Below are positions 1 to 7,016 of a stretch of 13,206 nt of DNA, piece by piece (the stretch's first letter is position 1; each line of letters opens with the position of its first letter). The stretch is from Solobacterium sp. (GTDB taxonomy: Bacteria > Bacillota_I > Bacilli_A > Erysipelotrichales > Erysipelotrichaceae): contig JABZMB010000036.1 in the NCBI GenBank assembly GCA_015256455.1, forward strand, positions 1-13,206, read 5' to 3'. A program made the translations under genes and the position numbers. The notes under the pieces are model-generated. The model saw nothing but the letters and a program-made list of their open reading frames with translations. It did not search any database and was not told the origin of the DNA.

Positions 1-401
1 ACCTTCATCGCACCTTTTTCATAGGCTTGAATCTGTTCTTCTACTTCTTGGCTAAAGCCTAAATCACATTTTGTTATAATCAAAACTGGTTCAACCCCTG
101 CATGCATGATAAGCATACTTAAACGGTCAATTAACGCAGTTGAAAAATCAGGATCTTTTACGCTCATTACAATGAGTGCTTGGTCGACATTCGCTACCGC
201 TGGACGTATTAAGCGATTTGTACGAGGCATGATTTTCTGAATGACAAAGCGACCATCAATTTCTTCACACTCCACCAAATCTCCAGCTACAGGCGCATCT
301 TGACGACGCACTTTACCCATTACAATCGCATCAAAATACTTCTTATCAGAAGTTAAGATACGATAATTCTTTGATACAATTTTTGTAATTCGTGCAATCA
401 T
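1..401 (-). CDS. rsgA: Ribosome small subunit-dependent GTPase RsgA, N-terminal part (cut by window edge)
   Basis: The minus-strand frame starting with ATG at 401 reads 133 codons and leaves the window still open, so the C-terminal part (rest of the GTPase and the zinc-binding tail) is missing. Residues 1 to about 70 fit the OB-fold that leads RsgA proteins. Next comes the family hallmark NVDQALIVMS, then DFS and LIDR, then ITKCDL, which is the G4 (guanine specificity) motif. Finding G4 before any P-loop is what is expected of the circularly permuted RsgA GTPases. In the family, this GTPase binds the 30S subunit late in maturation and helps complete the decoding region. The start has a good ribosome binding site (AAGGAGT) lying inside the last codons of prkC, only 9 bp upstream, so it is probably co-transcribed and coupled with prkC. 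The prkC-rsgA order is standard in Bacillota. Confidence 0.93.
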   Translation of the reverse strand, partial: MIARITKIVSKNYRILTSDKKYFDAIVMGKVRRQDAPVAGDLVECEEIDGRFVIQKIMPRTNRLIRPAVANVDQALIVMSVKDPDFSTALIDRLSMLIMHAGVEPVLIITKCDLGFSQEVEEQIQAYEKGAMK

Positions 402-410
402 AAGCACTCC

Positions 411-2087
411 TTAGTAAAAGTATAATGTGACATAACTATCCTTTTTTTGTGTATATTCACTACCTGCAGCTGGCATTGTCTCAATGACTGTACCAACTTT
501 GATTTTATCAATTTCACTTTGAGGTAAAGAAGAAGTATCACGGTGTGCACGCACGACGTTAACACCCATCGCTTCTAATTGTGCTGTCGCTTCCTCAATC
601 GGTTTACCAATGATATCTGCTGGAATTGTAATCTTTACATATGGCACATAGTATAGCGTCACATCTGTTACACCAGCTACATCATAAAGTTCTCCTGGTG
701 CTACACCTTCTTGACGGATGATTGTTCCAGGTTTTTTATCACTCTGTTCTTCTTTCTCAATCAAATGAATTGAAGAAGGAAGTGACGCCTTTACATCGTC
801 AATATTTTTTCCGACATAGTTTGGCATTTCTTCCCCAACACCACTGGAAACGATAAGCTTCACTTTTGAATGACGTTCTACCTCACTTGAACTAGCAGGT
901 TCAGTACTGATTACAACACCTTCAATACTATCTTTCGATAGTTGATAGATAATGTTCTCTTGATCAACTTCAAGTTCTTGTTCTTCTAGGGCTGCAGTTG
1001 CTTGTGCCACATCCATATCAGATACATTTGGTACAGTAACCGTCTTGGATTTAGGTGGTAAAATACCTGCTAAAAATAGTCCGACAATTAACGCAAACAA
1101 TGCAAATAACACCACGATAGCAGTGATATAAATCTTGGTACGTTTATTTGCAACACGTGAAAGAGATGTACTTCTTGTCATTGCGACCTTAGTATCATCT
1201 TTTTCTTGTTTTGTTGGTGTTTTATCGATTGGATCTTTCAGACTTAATGGCTTGTCATTTTGATGTTCTGGCAACATGCACTTCTCTAAATCCTTTAACA
1301 TCTCATCACAACTTTGATAACGCAACTTTGGATTTTTCGCAGTTGCGCGGATAATGATATTCTCTACAGATTGTGGGACATTTGGATTGGCTTTGCGTAC
1401 ACTTGGCATAGGCTCTCTCATGTGTTGTAATGCAATCTGTACAGCTTGGTCTGCCTTAAAAGGAACATCCCCTGTCAACATCTCATAGAACACAATACCC
1501 AAAGCATAAATGTCTGATTGTGGGGAAGCTGGCTCACCCTTTGCAAGTTCAGGTGCTAGGTAATGAACTGAACCCATAACATTATTTGCTTGTGTTAATT
1601 GCGCACTACCCTTGGCAGTTGCGATACCAAAGTCCAAAATCTTTAAAGAACCATCAGACTTAACAATCACGTTCTGTGGTTTGATATCTCGGTGAATAAT
1701 GCCACGCTTATGTGCTTCCGCAACTGCAGAAGTTAGTTGTTTCATTGTATCAACCGCTTCTAGATTCAATAAAGGTGCACGGTCACGGATCACTTTCTTT
1801 AAAGTCTTACCAGCCACGTATTCCATGACAATATAGTGATGATTCTTATATTCACCTACATCATAGATTTCTACAATATTTGGATGCGCTAATGTTGTGG
1901 CAGCTTGTGCTTCACGCTCAAAACGCAAGATACTAATCGCATCTGTACTTTGGTCAGAGCGTAGAATCTTGATAGCGACATGACGATTTAAAATTGTATC
2001 GATAGCCAAGAATACATCAGCCATGCCACCTTGACCAATATGCTGAACAACTTCATAACGGTTAGCGACTACATTCTTTTTGTTCAT
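411..2087 (-). CDS. prkC: PASTA-domain Ser/Thr protein kinase PrkC/StkP
   Basis: 558 residues. A cytoplasmic Hanks-type kinase domain spans about 11-273: glycine loop GQGGMA (18-23), catalytic Lys40 in VAIK, HRD at 132-134 followed by IKPQN, DFG at 152-154, and the APE motif near 178-180. A charged juxtamembrane linker (about 275-317) holds Ser/Thr residues of the kind these kinases autophosphorylate. One membrane helix follows at about 319-341. The outer part holds three PASTA repeats (about 350-415, 419-481, 486-556), which in this family bind muropeptides or lipid II and couple cell-wall state to phosphorylation of division, wall and translation proteins. All catalytic residues are present, so it should be active. 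Its ATG overlaps the stop of the phosphatase gene by 4 bp (ATGA), so the pair is translationally coupled. The ribosome binding site is weak (GGGGG), which also suggests coupling. Three PASTA units is within the family range. Confidence 0.97.
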   Translation of the reverse strand: MNKKNVVANRYEVVQHIGQGGMADVFLAIDTILNRHVAIKILRSDQSTDAISILRFEREAQAATTLAHPNIVEIYDVGEYKNHHYIVMEYVAGKTLKKVIRDRAPLLNLEAVDTMKQLTSAVAEAHKRGIIHRDIKPQNVIVKSDGSLKILDFGIATAKGSAQLTQANNVMGSVHYLAPELAKGEPASPQSDIYALGIVFYEMLTGDVPFKADQAVQIALQHMREPMPSVRKANPNVPQSVENIIIRATAKNPKLRYQSCDEMLKDLEKCMLPEHQNDKPLSLKDPIDKTPTKQEKDDTKVAMTRSTSLSRVANKRTKIYITAIVVLFALFALIVGLFLAGILPPKSKTVTVPNVSDMDVAQATAALEEQELEVDQENIIYQLSKDSIEGVVISTEPASSSEVERHSKVKLIVSSGVGEEMPNYVGKNIDDVKASLPSSIHLIEKEEQSDKKPGTIIRQEGVAPGELYDVAGVTDVTLYYVPYVKITIPADIIGKPIEEATAQLEAMGVNVVRAHRDTSSLPQSEIDKIKVGTVIETMPAAGSEYTQKKDSYVTLYFY

Positions 2088-2833
2088 AGTGTGTAGCCCC
2101 CAGCAAAGTCTAATAAGATGACTGTTGTATTATCAAAACCACCAGCTTCTAAAGCTAGTTTAATTAACTTACGGGCACGTAATGAAGGATCTTTATGTGG
2201 ATCGATTACAACGCGTAATACTGTCTTTTCTGGCACATAGCCATGCAGACCATCACTACATAAAAGAATTCCATCCATCTTCTCAATATGATGTGTAATA
2301 TCACACTTTACATCTTCCCAAACACCTAACGCATTGGTTAATACGTTACGACGTGGGAATGTTTTGGCTTCCTCAGGCGTAATCTCATGATGCATTAACA
2401 TGTCATTCACTAAAGTATGATCGACAGTTAACTGCTTCATCTTACCTACATGCCACCAAGCATACGCACGGGAATCCCCAATGTTTACAATAAATATACC
2501 AATATGCGTAATCAGAGCAGCACATAACGTTGTGCCCATACCCTTGAGATCTGCATGTTGCTTACCGTAATCGAAGATTGCGGAATTACAGATTTTCACT
2601 TCACGATTGAGCCATAGTTTCACTTCATCCGCATCTCGAAACTGCTCTGTCTCAGAGAATACACGCGAAAAATGGGCTACCGCCATTCGACTGGCAATAT
2701 CCCCACCTAAATTTCCGCCAATACCATCTGCGACAATCGCGAATACTTCACCCGCTACATTTGTCGCAATGACATAACTATCTTGGTTACTTTTACGTAC
2801 CAATCCTTTGTCTGTTATTCCATAGTATTTCAT
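2084..2833 (-). CDS. prpC: PP2C-type Ser/Thr protein phosphatase PrpC/Stp
   Basis: 249 residues, the normal length for the bacterial single-domain PPM/PP2C phosphatases that reverse PrkC phosphorylation. The metal-binding and family motifs are intact: SNQDS at 15-19 (Asp18), VADGIGG at 34-40 (Asp36, Gly37), MGTT at 99-102, IGDSRAY at 118-124, CSDGL at 192-196 (Asp194) and FDNTT at 233-237 (Asp234). These residues coordinate the two catalytic Mn/Mg ions in the family. No signal peptide or membrane segment is seen, so it is cytosolic. It starts 2 bp after rlmN stops and its TGA overlaps the prkC start, giving a kinase/phosphatase pair made together. An AAGGG about 13 bases before the ATG is the likely ribosome binding site. 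The partner and substrates are inferred from the neighbour gene and the family. Confidence 0.96.
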   Translation of the reverse strand: MKYYGITDKGLVRKSNQDSYVIATNVAGEVFAIVADGIGGNLGGDIASRMAVAHFSRVFSETEQFRDADEVKLWLNREVKICNSAIFDYGKQHADLKGMGTTLCAALITHIGIFIVNIGDSRAYAWWHVGKMKQLTVDHTLVNDMLMHHEITPEEAKTFPRRNVLTNALGVWEDVKCDITHHIEKMDGILLCSDGLHGYVPEKTVLRVVIDPHKDPSLRARKLIKLALEAGGFDNTTVILLDFAGGYTL

Positions 2834-2835
2834 GT

Positions 2836-3876
2836 TTAAAGTTTACCCTTTTCATGTTTTGCGCGAAGCTGACCACAAGCCGCATCAATATCATCGCCAT
2901 GTTTAGAACGTAAGGTAGCTTTTACACCATGTTTCATAAGCACATCATAGAAATGTAATGCGACTTTCTCGTTTGTTGAAACATATCCATTTTCATCGAC
3001 TTGGTTATATGGAATCAGATTCACATATGCATTCATACCACGAATTAAATTCGCTAGTTCAATCGCATGTGCATCCGTATCATTGACACCATGTAATAAG
3101 ATATATTCAAACGTTATACGACGATTATTATCTTCACTATATTCATGTAATGCGTCCATCAAGACATCCAAAGGATACACTTGGTCGATAGGCATTAATC
3201 TTCTACGTAAGGCATCATTAGGTGCATGTAAAGAAATTGCTAGATTGTATTGATAATGGCCCTTCGCAAAATCCTTGATACGCGGAACAATACCACAGGT
3301 ACTAATTGTGATATGTCTTGCGCCAATCGCTAAACCTAAGTCACTATTGATAATTTCGCAGAAACGCATCACATTATCATAGTTATCAAATGGCTCACCT
3401 GTTCCCATGATAACGACGTTATCAACACGCTTACCAATTTTATCAAGTTCTTTTTGGACAAACATAACTTGTCCAACAATTTCACCAGCTGTTAAATCAC
3501 GCTGTTTCTTTAATAATCCAGACGCGCAAAAAGTACAGCCCATATTACAACCAAGCTGACTTGTTACACATAAACTTTCCCCGAAATGGAAATGCATCAA
3601 TACTGTCTCAACAGAGGAGCCATCCGCTAACTGGAACAGATATTTGGTAGTTCCATCTCTAGCAACCTGACGTGTAATTTCCTTAACAGGTTCAATTGAA
3701 TATTCCTGTGCAAGCTCTTCTAATAGACTTGCAGGCATATCAGTCATCTCTTGGAATGAACCCACACGCTTACGATAAAGCCATTGGAATAATTGCTTTG
3801 CACGATAAGATTTTTGTCCCTTTTCGGCGAGCATATCTGTCGCCATCTTCATATTTAAATCATATATACTTTGCAT
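2836..3876 (-). CDS. rlmN: Dual-specificity 23S rRNA/tRNA adenine-C2 methyltransferase RlmN (radical SAM)
   Basis: 346 residues, the usual length. The N-terminal helical domain opens with SIYDL and has RAKQLFQWLY at 25-34. The radical SAM core has the 4Fe-4S motif CxxxCxxC at Cys110, Cys114 and Cys117, and a GTGEP motif at 158-162. The two further family cysteines are present: Cys103 (seven before the cluster, as in the characterised enzyme) and Cys334 in the C-terminal AACGQL motif, which carries the methyl group during the reaction. The family methylates C2 of A2503 in 23S rRNA and A37 of some tRNAs, supporting translational accuracy. It lies 67 bp after rsmB and 2 bp before the phosphatase gene. 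The ATG at 3876 was chosen because MQSIYDL matches the family N-terminus; however, there is no clear Shine-Dalgarno sequence before it. Cfr is unlikely given the linkage and the standard RlmN ends. Confidence 0.97.
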   Translation of the reverse strand: MQSIYDLNMKMATDMLAEKGQKSYRAKQLFQWLYRKRVGSFQEMTDMPASLLEELAQEYSIEPVKEITRQVARDGTTKYLFQLADGSSVETVLMHFHFGESLCVTSQLGCNMGCTFCASGLLKKQRDLTAGEIVGQVMFVQKELDKIGKRVDNVVIMGTGEPFDNYDNVMRFCEIINSDLGLAIGARHITISTCGIVPRIKDFAKGHYQYNLAISLHAPNDALRRRLMPIDQVYPLDVLMDALHEYSEDNNRRITFEYILLHGVNDTDAHAIELANLIRGMNAYVNLIPYNQVDENGYVSTNEKVALHFYDVLMKHGVKATLRSKHGDDIDAACGQLRAKHEKGKL

Positions 3877-3943
3877 AGTTAATATATTACCACAAACACA
3901 CTAATTTCTCGATATGTTATCCAATGTTTCAAGCACAAATAAG

Positions 3944-5161
3944 CTATTGGTTACGCTTTAATTTTGCGTAATAGAAGCCATCCGCATCATCTACCATTGG
4001 AAATAAAGTCTCTTCTTCTAGCAAGACATAGTTAGAATGTTTTGCTAAGAACTTTTTGATTTGTTGTTCGTTTTCCTTACGATTTAACGTACAGGTACTA
4101 TACACAAGGATTCCTCCAACACGTAAATACTCTGCGCTAGCATCTAGAACTGCTTCTTGTGTTTGTACAAGTTCATCGATTGATGTCGGCTCTAAATGCC
4201 ACCGTATCTCTGGCTTATGTGATAAATCTCCTAGACCTGAACATGGCGCATCAATCAAAATACGGTCAAAACTTTCCCCAGCAAATGTACCTGTGATTGT
4301 TGCGTCATTCTGCTTTGTAGAAACAATAGATACTCCTGTACGATTCATTAGTTCATCAATTAAATGACAACGAGCTTCATACAAATCCGTAGCGATAATC
4401 TTACCTTGATTTTTCATCAAGCAAGCAATCTGCTGTGTCTTTGTGCCTGGCGCTGCACAGGCATCTAACACCTGCATACCAGGTAAAACATCCAGCTTAC
4501 GCACTACTTTTTGTGAATGTCGATCTTGTATCAATACCATTCCTTTAGAGAAGAGTTCTGTTCTTTGCAAAACACCTGCATAGAAGAAACAATCATCCTC
4601 AAGCATACGTACATCCGATATTTCAGCAATCTCAGTTTTCTTACACTTTATTGTATTCACTCTACCGTATACAAGTGAAGGTTCCTGATTATGTAAGGCA
4701 ATCTCTTTCATTGTTTCAAAGCCATAGTGAGCCTTCCATAACTGTAAGATCCAAAGCGGGTGCGAAGTTAATACCGCAAGTTCTTCAATTGTATTTCCTT
4801 CAGGCTTTTTTAGACCCTGTTTTTGTACCTTACGAAGAACAGCATTGACAAACTCTTTCTCCGATTTACCGGCAAGCTCTACTGCCTCAAAGATGACGGC
4901 ATAGGAAGGTATACTATCCAAAAAGAGTAACTGATACACACTCATATTAAGAAGTGCAGCCACTCTTGGTTTAACATGCTTTGTAAATGGACGCCACTGT
5001 TCTTCTAATAGTGTTTTATTCCGTATCGTACCATACACGATTTCACTTGCTAGACCCATCTCCTCTTTCGAGATATCTGCCTTTCTTAAAAGTAGAGACG
5101 CAAAACCATGTTGGCGAAATACACGCTCTAATATATTTAATACTTCCGCTCTTACACTCAT
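3944..5161 (-). CDS. rsmB: 16S rRNA (cytosine-967 C5)-methyltransferase RsmB
   Basis: 405 residues, slightly shorter than common family members (about 430-450). An N-terminal NusB-like RNA-binding domain (about 1-125, with VRAEVLNIL at the start and a VNAVLRK motif near 105) is followed by a SAM-dependent methyltransferase domain. Motif I is DACAAPGTKT (233-242). Motif IV is DAPCSGLG (Cys307, the release cysteine in the family) and motif VI is YSTCTLNRKENE (Cys357, the catalytic nucleophile). The family forms m5C967 in 16S rRNA before subunit assembly is finished. The start at 5161 is preceded by a good AAGGAG. In many Bacillota the genes def and fmt precede rsmB; here the rpmF terminator precedes it, so the run begins at rsmB and needs its own promoter. 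The Fmu/RsmF-type alternative is less likely because of the NusB-like domain and synteny. Confidence 0.95.
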   Translation of the reverse strand: MSVRAEVLNILERVFRQHGFASLLLRKADISKEEMGLASEIVYGTIRNKTLLEEQWRPFTKHVKPRVAALLNMSVYQLLFLDSIPSYAVIFEAVELAGKSEKEFVNAVLRKVQKQGLKKPEGNTIEELAVLTSHPLWILQLWKAHYGFETMKEIALHNQEPSLVYGRVNTIKCKKTEIAEISDVRMLEDDCFFYAGVLQRTELFSKGMVLIQDRHSQKVVRKLDVLPGMQVLDACAAPGTKTQQIACLMKNQGKIIATDLYEARCHLIDELMNRTGVSIVSTKQNDATITGTFAGESFDRILIDAPCSGLGDLSHKPEIRWHLEPTSIDELVQTQEAVLDASAEYLRVGGILVYSTCTLNRKENEQQIKKFLAKHSNYVLLEEETLFPMVDDADGFYYAKLKRNQ

Positions 5162-5183
5162 AGAAACTCCTTAATTCACCTAG

Positions 5184-5212
5184 ACTTTATCAAACGACTT
5201 CTGATATAGCAA
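5184..5212 (-). promoter_or_regulatory. Possible promoter of the rsmB-rlmN-prpC-prkC-rsgA run
   Basis: On the minus strand TTGCTA (5212-5207) and TAAAGT (5189-5184) are 17 bp apart, each matching four of six consensus positions. They sit between the rpmF terminator and the rsmB ribosome binding site, where a promoter is needed. The expected transcript start near 5177 would leave a leader of about 16 bases. The match is weak and the call rests mostly on position. Confidence 0.3.
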
Positions 5213-5238
5213 TAGAAAAAGATGCTATAAAGCATCTT
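5213..5238 (-). terminator. Intrinsic terminator after rpmF
   Basis: Read on the minus strand, a 7-bp stem AAGATGC/GCATCTT (5238-5232 with 5225-5219) closes a 6-base loop, and the right arm runs into a T-rich stretch (TTTTTC). It begins 11 bases after the rpmF stop codon. It separates the DUF177-rpmF unit from rsmB. The other strand has no good T-run, so it should act in one direction. Confidence 0.75.
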
Positions 5239-5249
5239 CATTTCCAACC

Positions 5250-5408
5250 TTATTTGGATTCTGTTGTTTCCTTAACGTAAGAACCTTCATGGTGTGGGCG
5301 AACGTATTCACCTGCAGCATTCTTTACGAGTGTAGGTACATTTAACTTGTAATGTGTTCTTCTCTTGTTCTTTCTCGTCTTGGAATTTCTTCTCTGTTGT
5401 ACAGCCAT
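5250..5408 (-). CDS. rpmF: 50S ribosomal protein L32, cysteine-free form
   Basis: This 52-residue gene begins MAVQQRRNSK and continues TRKNKRRTHY, the highly conserved basic N-terminus of bacterial L32, followed by KLNVPTLV. In many bacteria the second half carries two CxxC pairs that bind zinc; here that part is AAGEYVRPHHEGSYVKE and contains no cysteine at all, so this is the zinc-independent (C-minus) form, and it is a few residues shorter than the usual 56-60. L32 is a small structural protein of the large subunit. An excellent ribosome binding site, AGGAGGT, precedes the ATG. The gene follows the DUF177 gene by 16 bp and is followed by a terminator, matching the conserved DUF177-rpmF pair. 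Identification from the N-terminus and context is secure. Confidence 0.96.
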   Translation of the reverse strand: MAVQQRRNSKTRKNKRRTHYKLNVPTLVKNAAGEYVRPHHEGSYVKETTESK

Positions 5409-5424
5409 TGTCTAGCACCTCCTA

Positions 5425-5928
5425 CTATTCATTTTTGAATTGCTTCAGTCCTGCCAGACGCGGATCCAATTGATCTTTCCGGCTTTCCTGATACTCAGCT
5501 TCTGTAAATATCTGCCAGCCATCGCCATGCGGATATTCACCCTCTACTGCTTCAGTCACTTGAAGTGGTACCTCCAACAGGATAGCATCTATCACTGCAG
5601 GCATCAGATCAACGACTTCACTGGTAACGAGGCGTACGCCATCTTCATCAGTTTCTTCAAAGACATATGTTTCTTGACTTTCGACATCTAGAGGAACTTC
5701 AATCGGTTCATTTGTGATAGCATCAGGACAAATCATTGTACCTGTAATATGCATATCTACATAGAAGCAATCATCCTCATCATCGATATAACCGTGACCT
5801 TCTACATGAACATCTTCAACAGATAAGATTCCGGTGTCATTTTTCAGCTCATCGTTCTCAATTACTACATCTTCGTCAAAATCTACATTCTGCAAATCAC
5901 GCAGAAACTCTGTTTTTGTCCACTTCAC
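5425..5928 (-). CDS. yceD: DUF177 family protein (YceD/YlbN), rpmF-linked
   Basis: 167 residues, strongly acidic (many Asp/Glu, for example DDEDD near 49-53) and without membrane segments. The C-terminal signature LDPRLAGLKQF is diagnostic of DUF177, whose gene almost always sits directly before rpmF, as here. Members are implicated in 23S rRNA accumulation or large-subunit assembly, but no exact biochemical role is firmly established to my knowledge. Many relatives carry a CxxC-type pair in the middle; this one shows only a single cysteine at ICPDAI (near 67), so a metal site like that is unlikely. The start codon is GTG at 5928-5926, supported by GAGGAG six bases upstream and a strong promoter 31 bp further up. 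The alternative family symbol is ylbN. Confidence 0.9.
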   Translation of the reverse strand: MKWTKTEFLRDLQNVDFDEDVVIENDELKNDTGILSVEDVHVEGHGYIDDEDDCFYVDMHITGTMICPDAITNEPIEVPLDVESQETYVFEETDEDGVRLVTSEVVDLMPAVIDAILLEVPLQVTEAVEGEYPHGDGWQIFTEAEYQESRKDQLDPRLAGLKQFKNE

Positions 5929-5934
5929 GGCAGT

Positions 5935-5940
5935 CTCCTC
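5935..5940 (-). promoter_or_regulatory. Ribosome binding site fixing the GTG start of the DUF177 gene
   Basis: GAGGAG on the minus strand lies six bases before the GTG at 5928. No ATG lies between the promoter and this codon in the same frame, so GTG is the natural start. Confidence 0.75.
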
Positions 5941-5958
5941 GCTCGTTAACGCTTATAA

Positions 5959-5986
5959 ATTATAACAAACCGCACTTCAAAGTCAA
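5959..5986 (-). promoter_or_regulatory. Sigma-A-type promoter of the DUF177-rpmF operon
   Basis: On the minus strand TTGACT (5986-5981) and a perfect TATAAT (5964-5959) are 16 bp apart. The expected transcript start near 5952 leaves a leader of about 23 bases carrying the GAGGAG. This is the best promoter in the window, in keeping with a highly expressed ribosomal protein gene. Confidence 0.85.
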
Positions 5987-6000
5987 TCAAATATCCCCCG

Positions 6001-6019
6001 AAAAACGCTTCCAAAAGCG
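6001..6019 (-). terminator. Intrinsic terminator after the alpha/beta hydrolase gene
   Basis: Minus strand: a 5-bp stem CGCTT/AAGCG (6019-6015 with 6010-6006) with loop TTGG, followed directly by TTTTT (6005-6001). It lies about 60 bases after the hydrolase stop and just before the DUF177-rpmF promoter, so it insulates that promoter. The stem is short, hence moderate confidence. Confidence 0.6.
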
Positions 6020-6079
6020 AAAAATTGATGGAAGATACCCGCATAACCTTTTCTTTCAGAAAATATTTGTTTCAATTTT

Positions 6080-6949
6080 TTATTGATGTTGATAAATATA
6101 TTTAATAATCTCTTCGATTACAAGATGATTCTCTTTCTCGTTGAGAATCTCATGACGCATTTTTGGGAATGTAATATTTTCGATATTTGCATATCCATTC
6201 TTCTGCAATGTTGAAATACTATCTACTAATCCTAAGGTGCCACCAGTACATGGATCATCTTCACCGCTGATAAATAGAATTGGTAAAGATGGATTCTTCG
6301 CTGTAAATGGATGATGTAAGTGACTCACCATTGCAAATAAGTCACGGTTACCTGCATCTGTAAATGGCACACCACATAATTCATCATGCAAGAATTTGTT
6401 TACATTATCTTCGTTGTAGGACAACCAATCAACTGGTGTCTTTGCATTCTTGACAGCCTTACTAAAGGCACCAACACTAAGCGCTGTTAATAGTTTTGTC
6501 TTTGCCTTAGCTCCTTTTATCTTGACTAGTAACTGTGCAAGCTTCTTCCCAAAGCCAGCTGCTGGCCGATAATTTGGCGCACCACAGAGAATCACGCCTG
6601 CAAAATCATCATTACGCTCTAGGTATAAACGTACGACGATAGAACCCATGGAGTGTCCAAATAAGAAGTGTGATACATCTGGATATTCTGTATGTAACTT
6701 CTTAACCATCGTATCTACAGATTGAATCAATACTTCATCGCCATTTTGATTCGCAAAGTACCCCAGTTCATCTTTAAAAGCTTCCCCATGACCTGGTAAG
6801 TCATAAATTAGTACTGCTATACCCTGCTTAGATAGTTCCCTTGCAAAGGGAATATAGCGTGCATGATGTTCTTGCATACCATGTACACAGACTAGTGTTG
6901 CCCTCACTTCTGTTTCAGGTTTAATGATTTTATAAATTAGTTCTGTCAT
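6080..6949 (-). CDS. Alpha/beta hydrolase, monoacylglycerol lipase/lysophospholipase type
   Basis: 289 residues forming a single alpha/beta-hydrolase domain of the serine aminopeptidase S33/Hydrolase_4 type. LVCVHG (19-24) gives the oxyanion-hole strand, YDLPGHGEA (49-57) is the typical D-x-x-G-x-G loop, and GHSMGS (98-103) is the nucleophile elbow with Ser100. The acid is in FISGEDDPC (Asp231 or Asp232) and the histidine is His266 in MRHEILNE. The triad is complete. There is no signal peptide or membrane segment, so it should act in the cytosol or on the inner membrane face, probably cleaving acyl esters such as monoacylglycerols or lysophospholipids; the true substrate is not visible. The start has AAAGGA about eight to nine bases upstream. 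It has its own terminator, is divergent from tmcAL, and sits between tmcAL and the DUF177-rpmF pair, genes that are adjacent in Bacillus. It may be an insertion into that neighbourhood. Confidence 0.88.
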   Translation of the reverse strand: MTELIYKIIKPETEVRATLVCVHGMQEHHARYIPFARELSKQGIAVLIYDLPGHGEAFKDELGYFANQNGDEVLIQSVDTMVKKLHTEYPDVSHFLFGHSMGSIVVRLYLERNDDFAGVILCGAPNYRPAAGFGKKLAQLLVKIKGAKAKTKLLTALSVGAFSKAVKNAKTPVDWLSYNEDNVNKFLHDELCGVPFTDAGNRDLFAMVSHLHHPFTAKNPSLPILFISGEDDPCTGGTLGLVDSISTLQKNGYANIENITFPKMRHEILNEKENHLVIEEIIKYIYQHQ

Positions 6950-6981
6950 AAAGAAATATCCTTTCTTGTTTGATTGATTTC

Positions 6982-6991
6982 ATTGTATCAT
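6982..6991. promoter_or_regulatory. Overlapping divergent -10 elements for the hydrolase gene and tmcAL
   Basis: The 67-bp gap 6950-7016 must hold promoters for both genes. Minus strand: TACAAT (6987-6982), preceded by TGA, forms an extended -10 without a clear -35. Plus strand: TATCAT (6986-6991) is a five-of-six -10 match with only poor -35 candidates. The two hexamers overlap, so polymerase could not occupy both at once. The minus call is better than the plus call. Confidence 0.35.
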
Positions 6992-7016
6992 ATCAACTGT
7001 AAAGGAATTTTGAGAA

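Noticed and set aside
3877..3943. Possible -35 TTGAAA promoter in the rsmB-rlmN gap
   Set aside because: No acceptable -10 at 16-18 bp was found; only the weak extended -10 next to the ATG remains, reported as a finding.
4056..4367. Plus-strand 103-codon frame inside rsmB
   Set aside because: It lies wholly antisense to a gene with intact catalytic motifs and shows no recognisable domain.
5440..5691. Plus-strand 83-codon frame antisense to the DUF177 gene
   Set aside because: No promoter or family resemblance; the opposite strand is a well-supported gene.
5953..5965. Perfect palindrome TTATAAATTATAA over the -10 of the DUF177-rpmF promoter, considered as a Zur-like operator
   Set aside because: It is made only of A and T, arises largely from the TATAAT itself, and does not match the usual Zur consensus.
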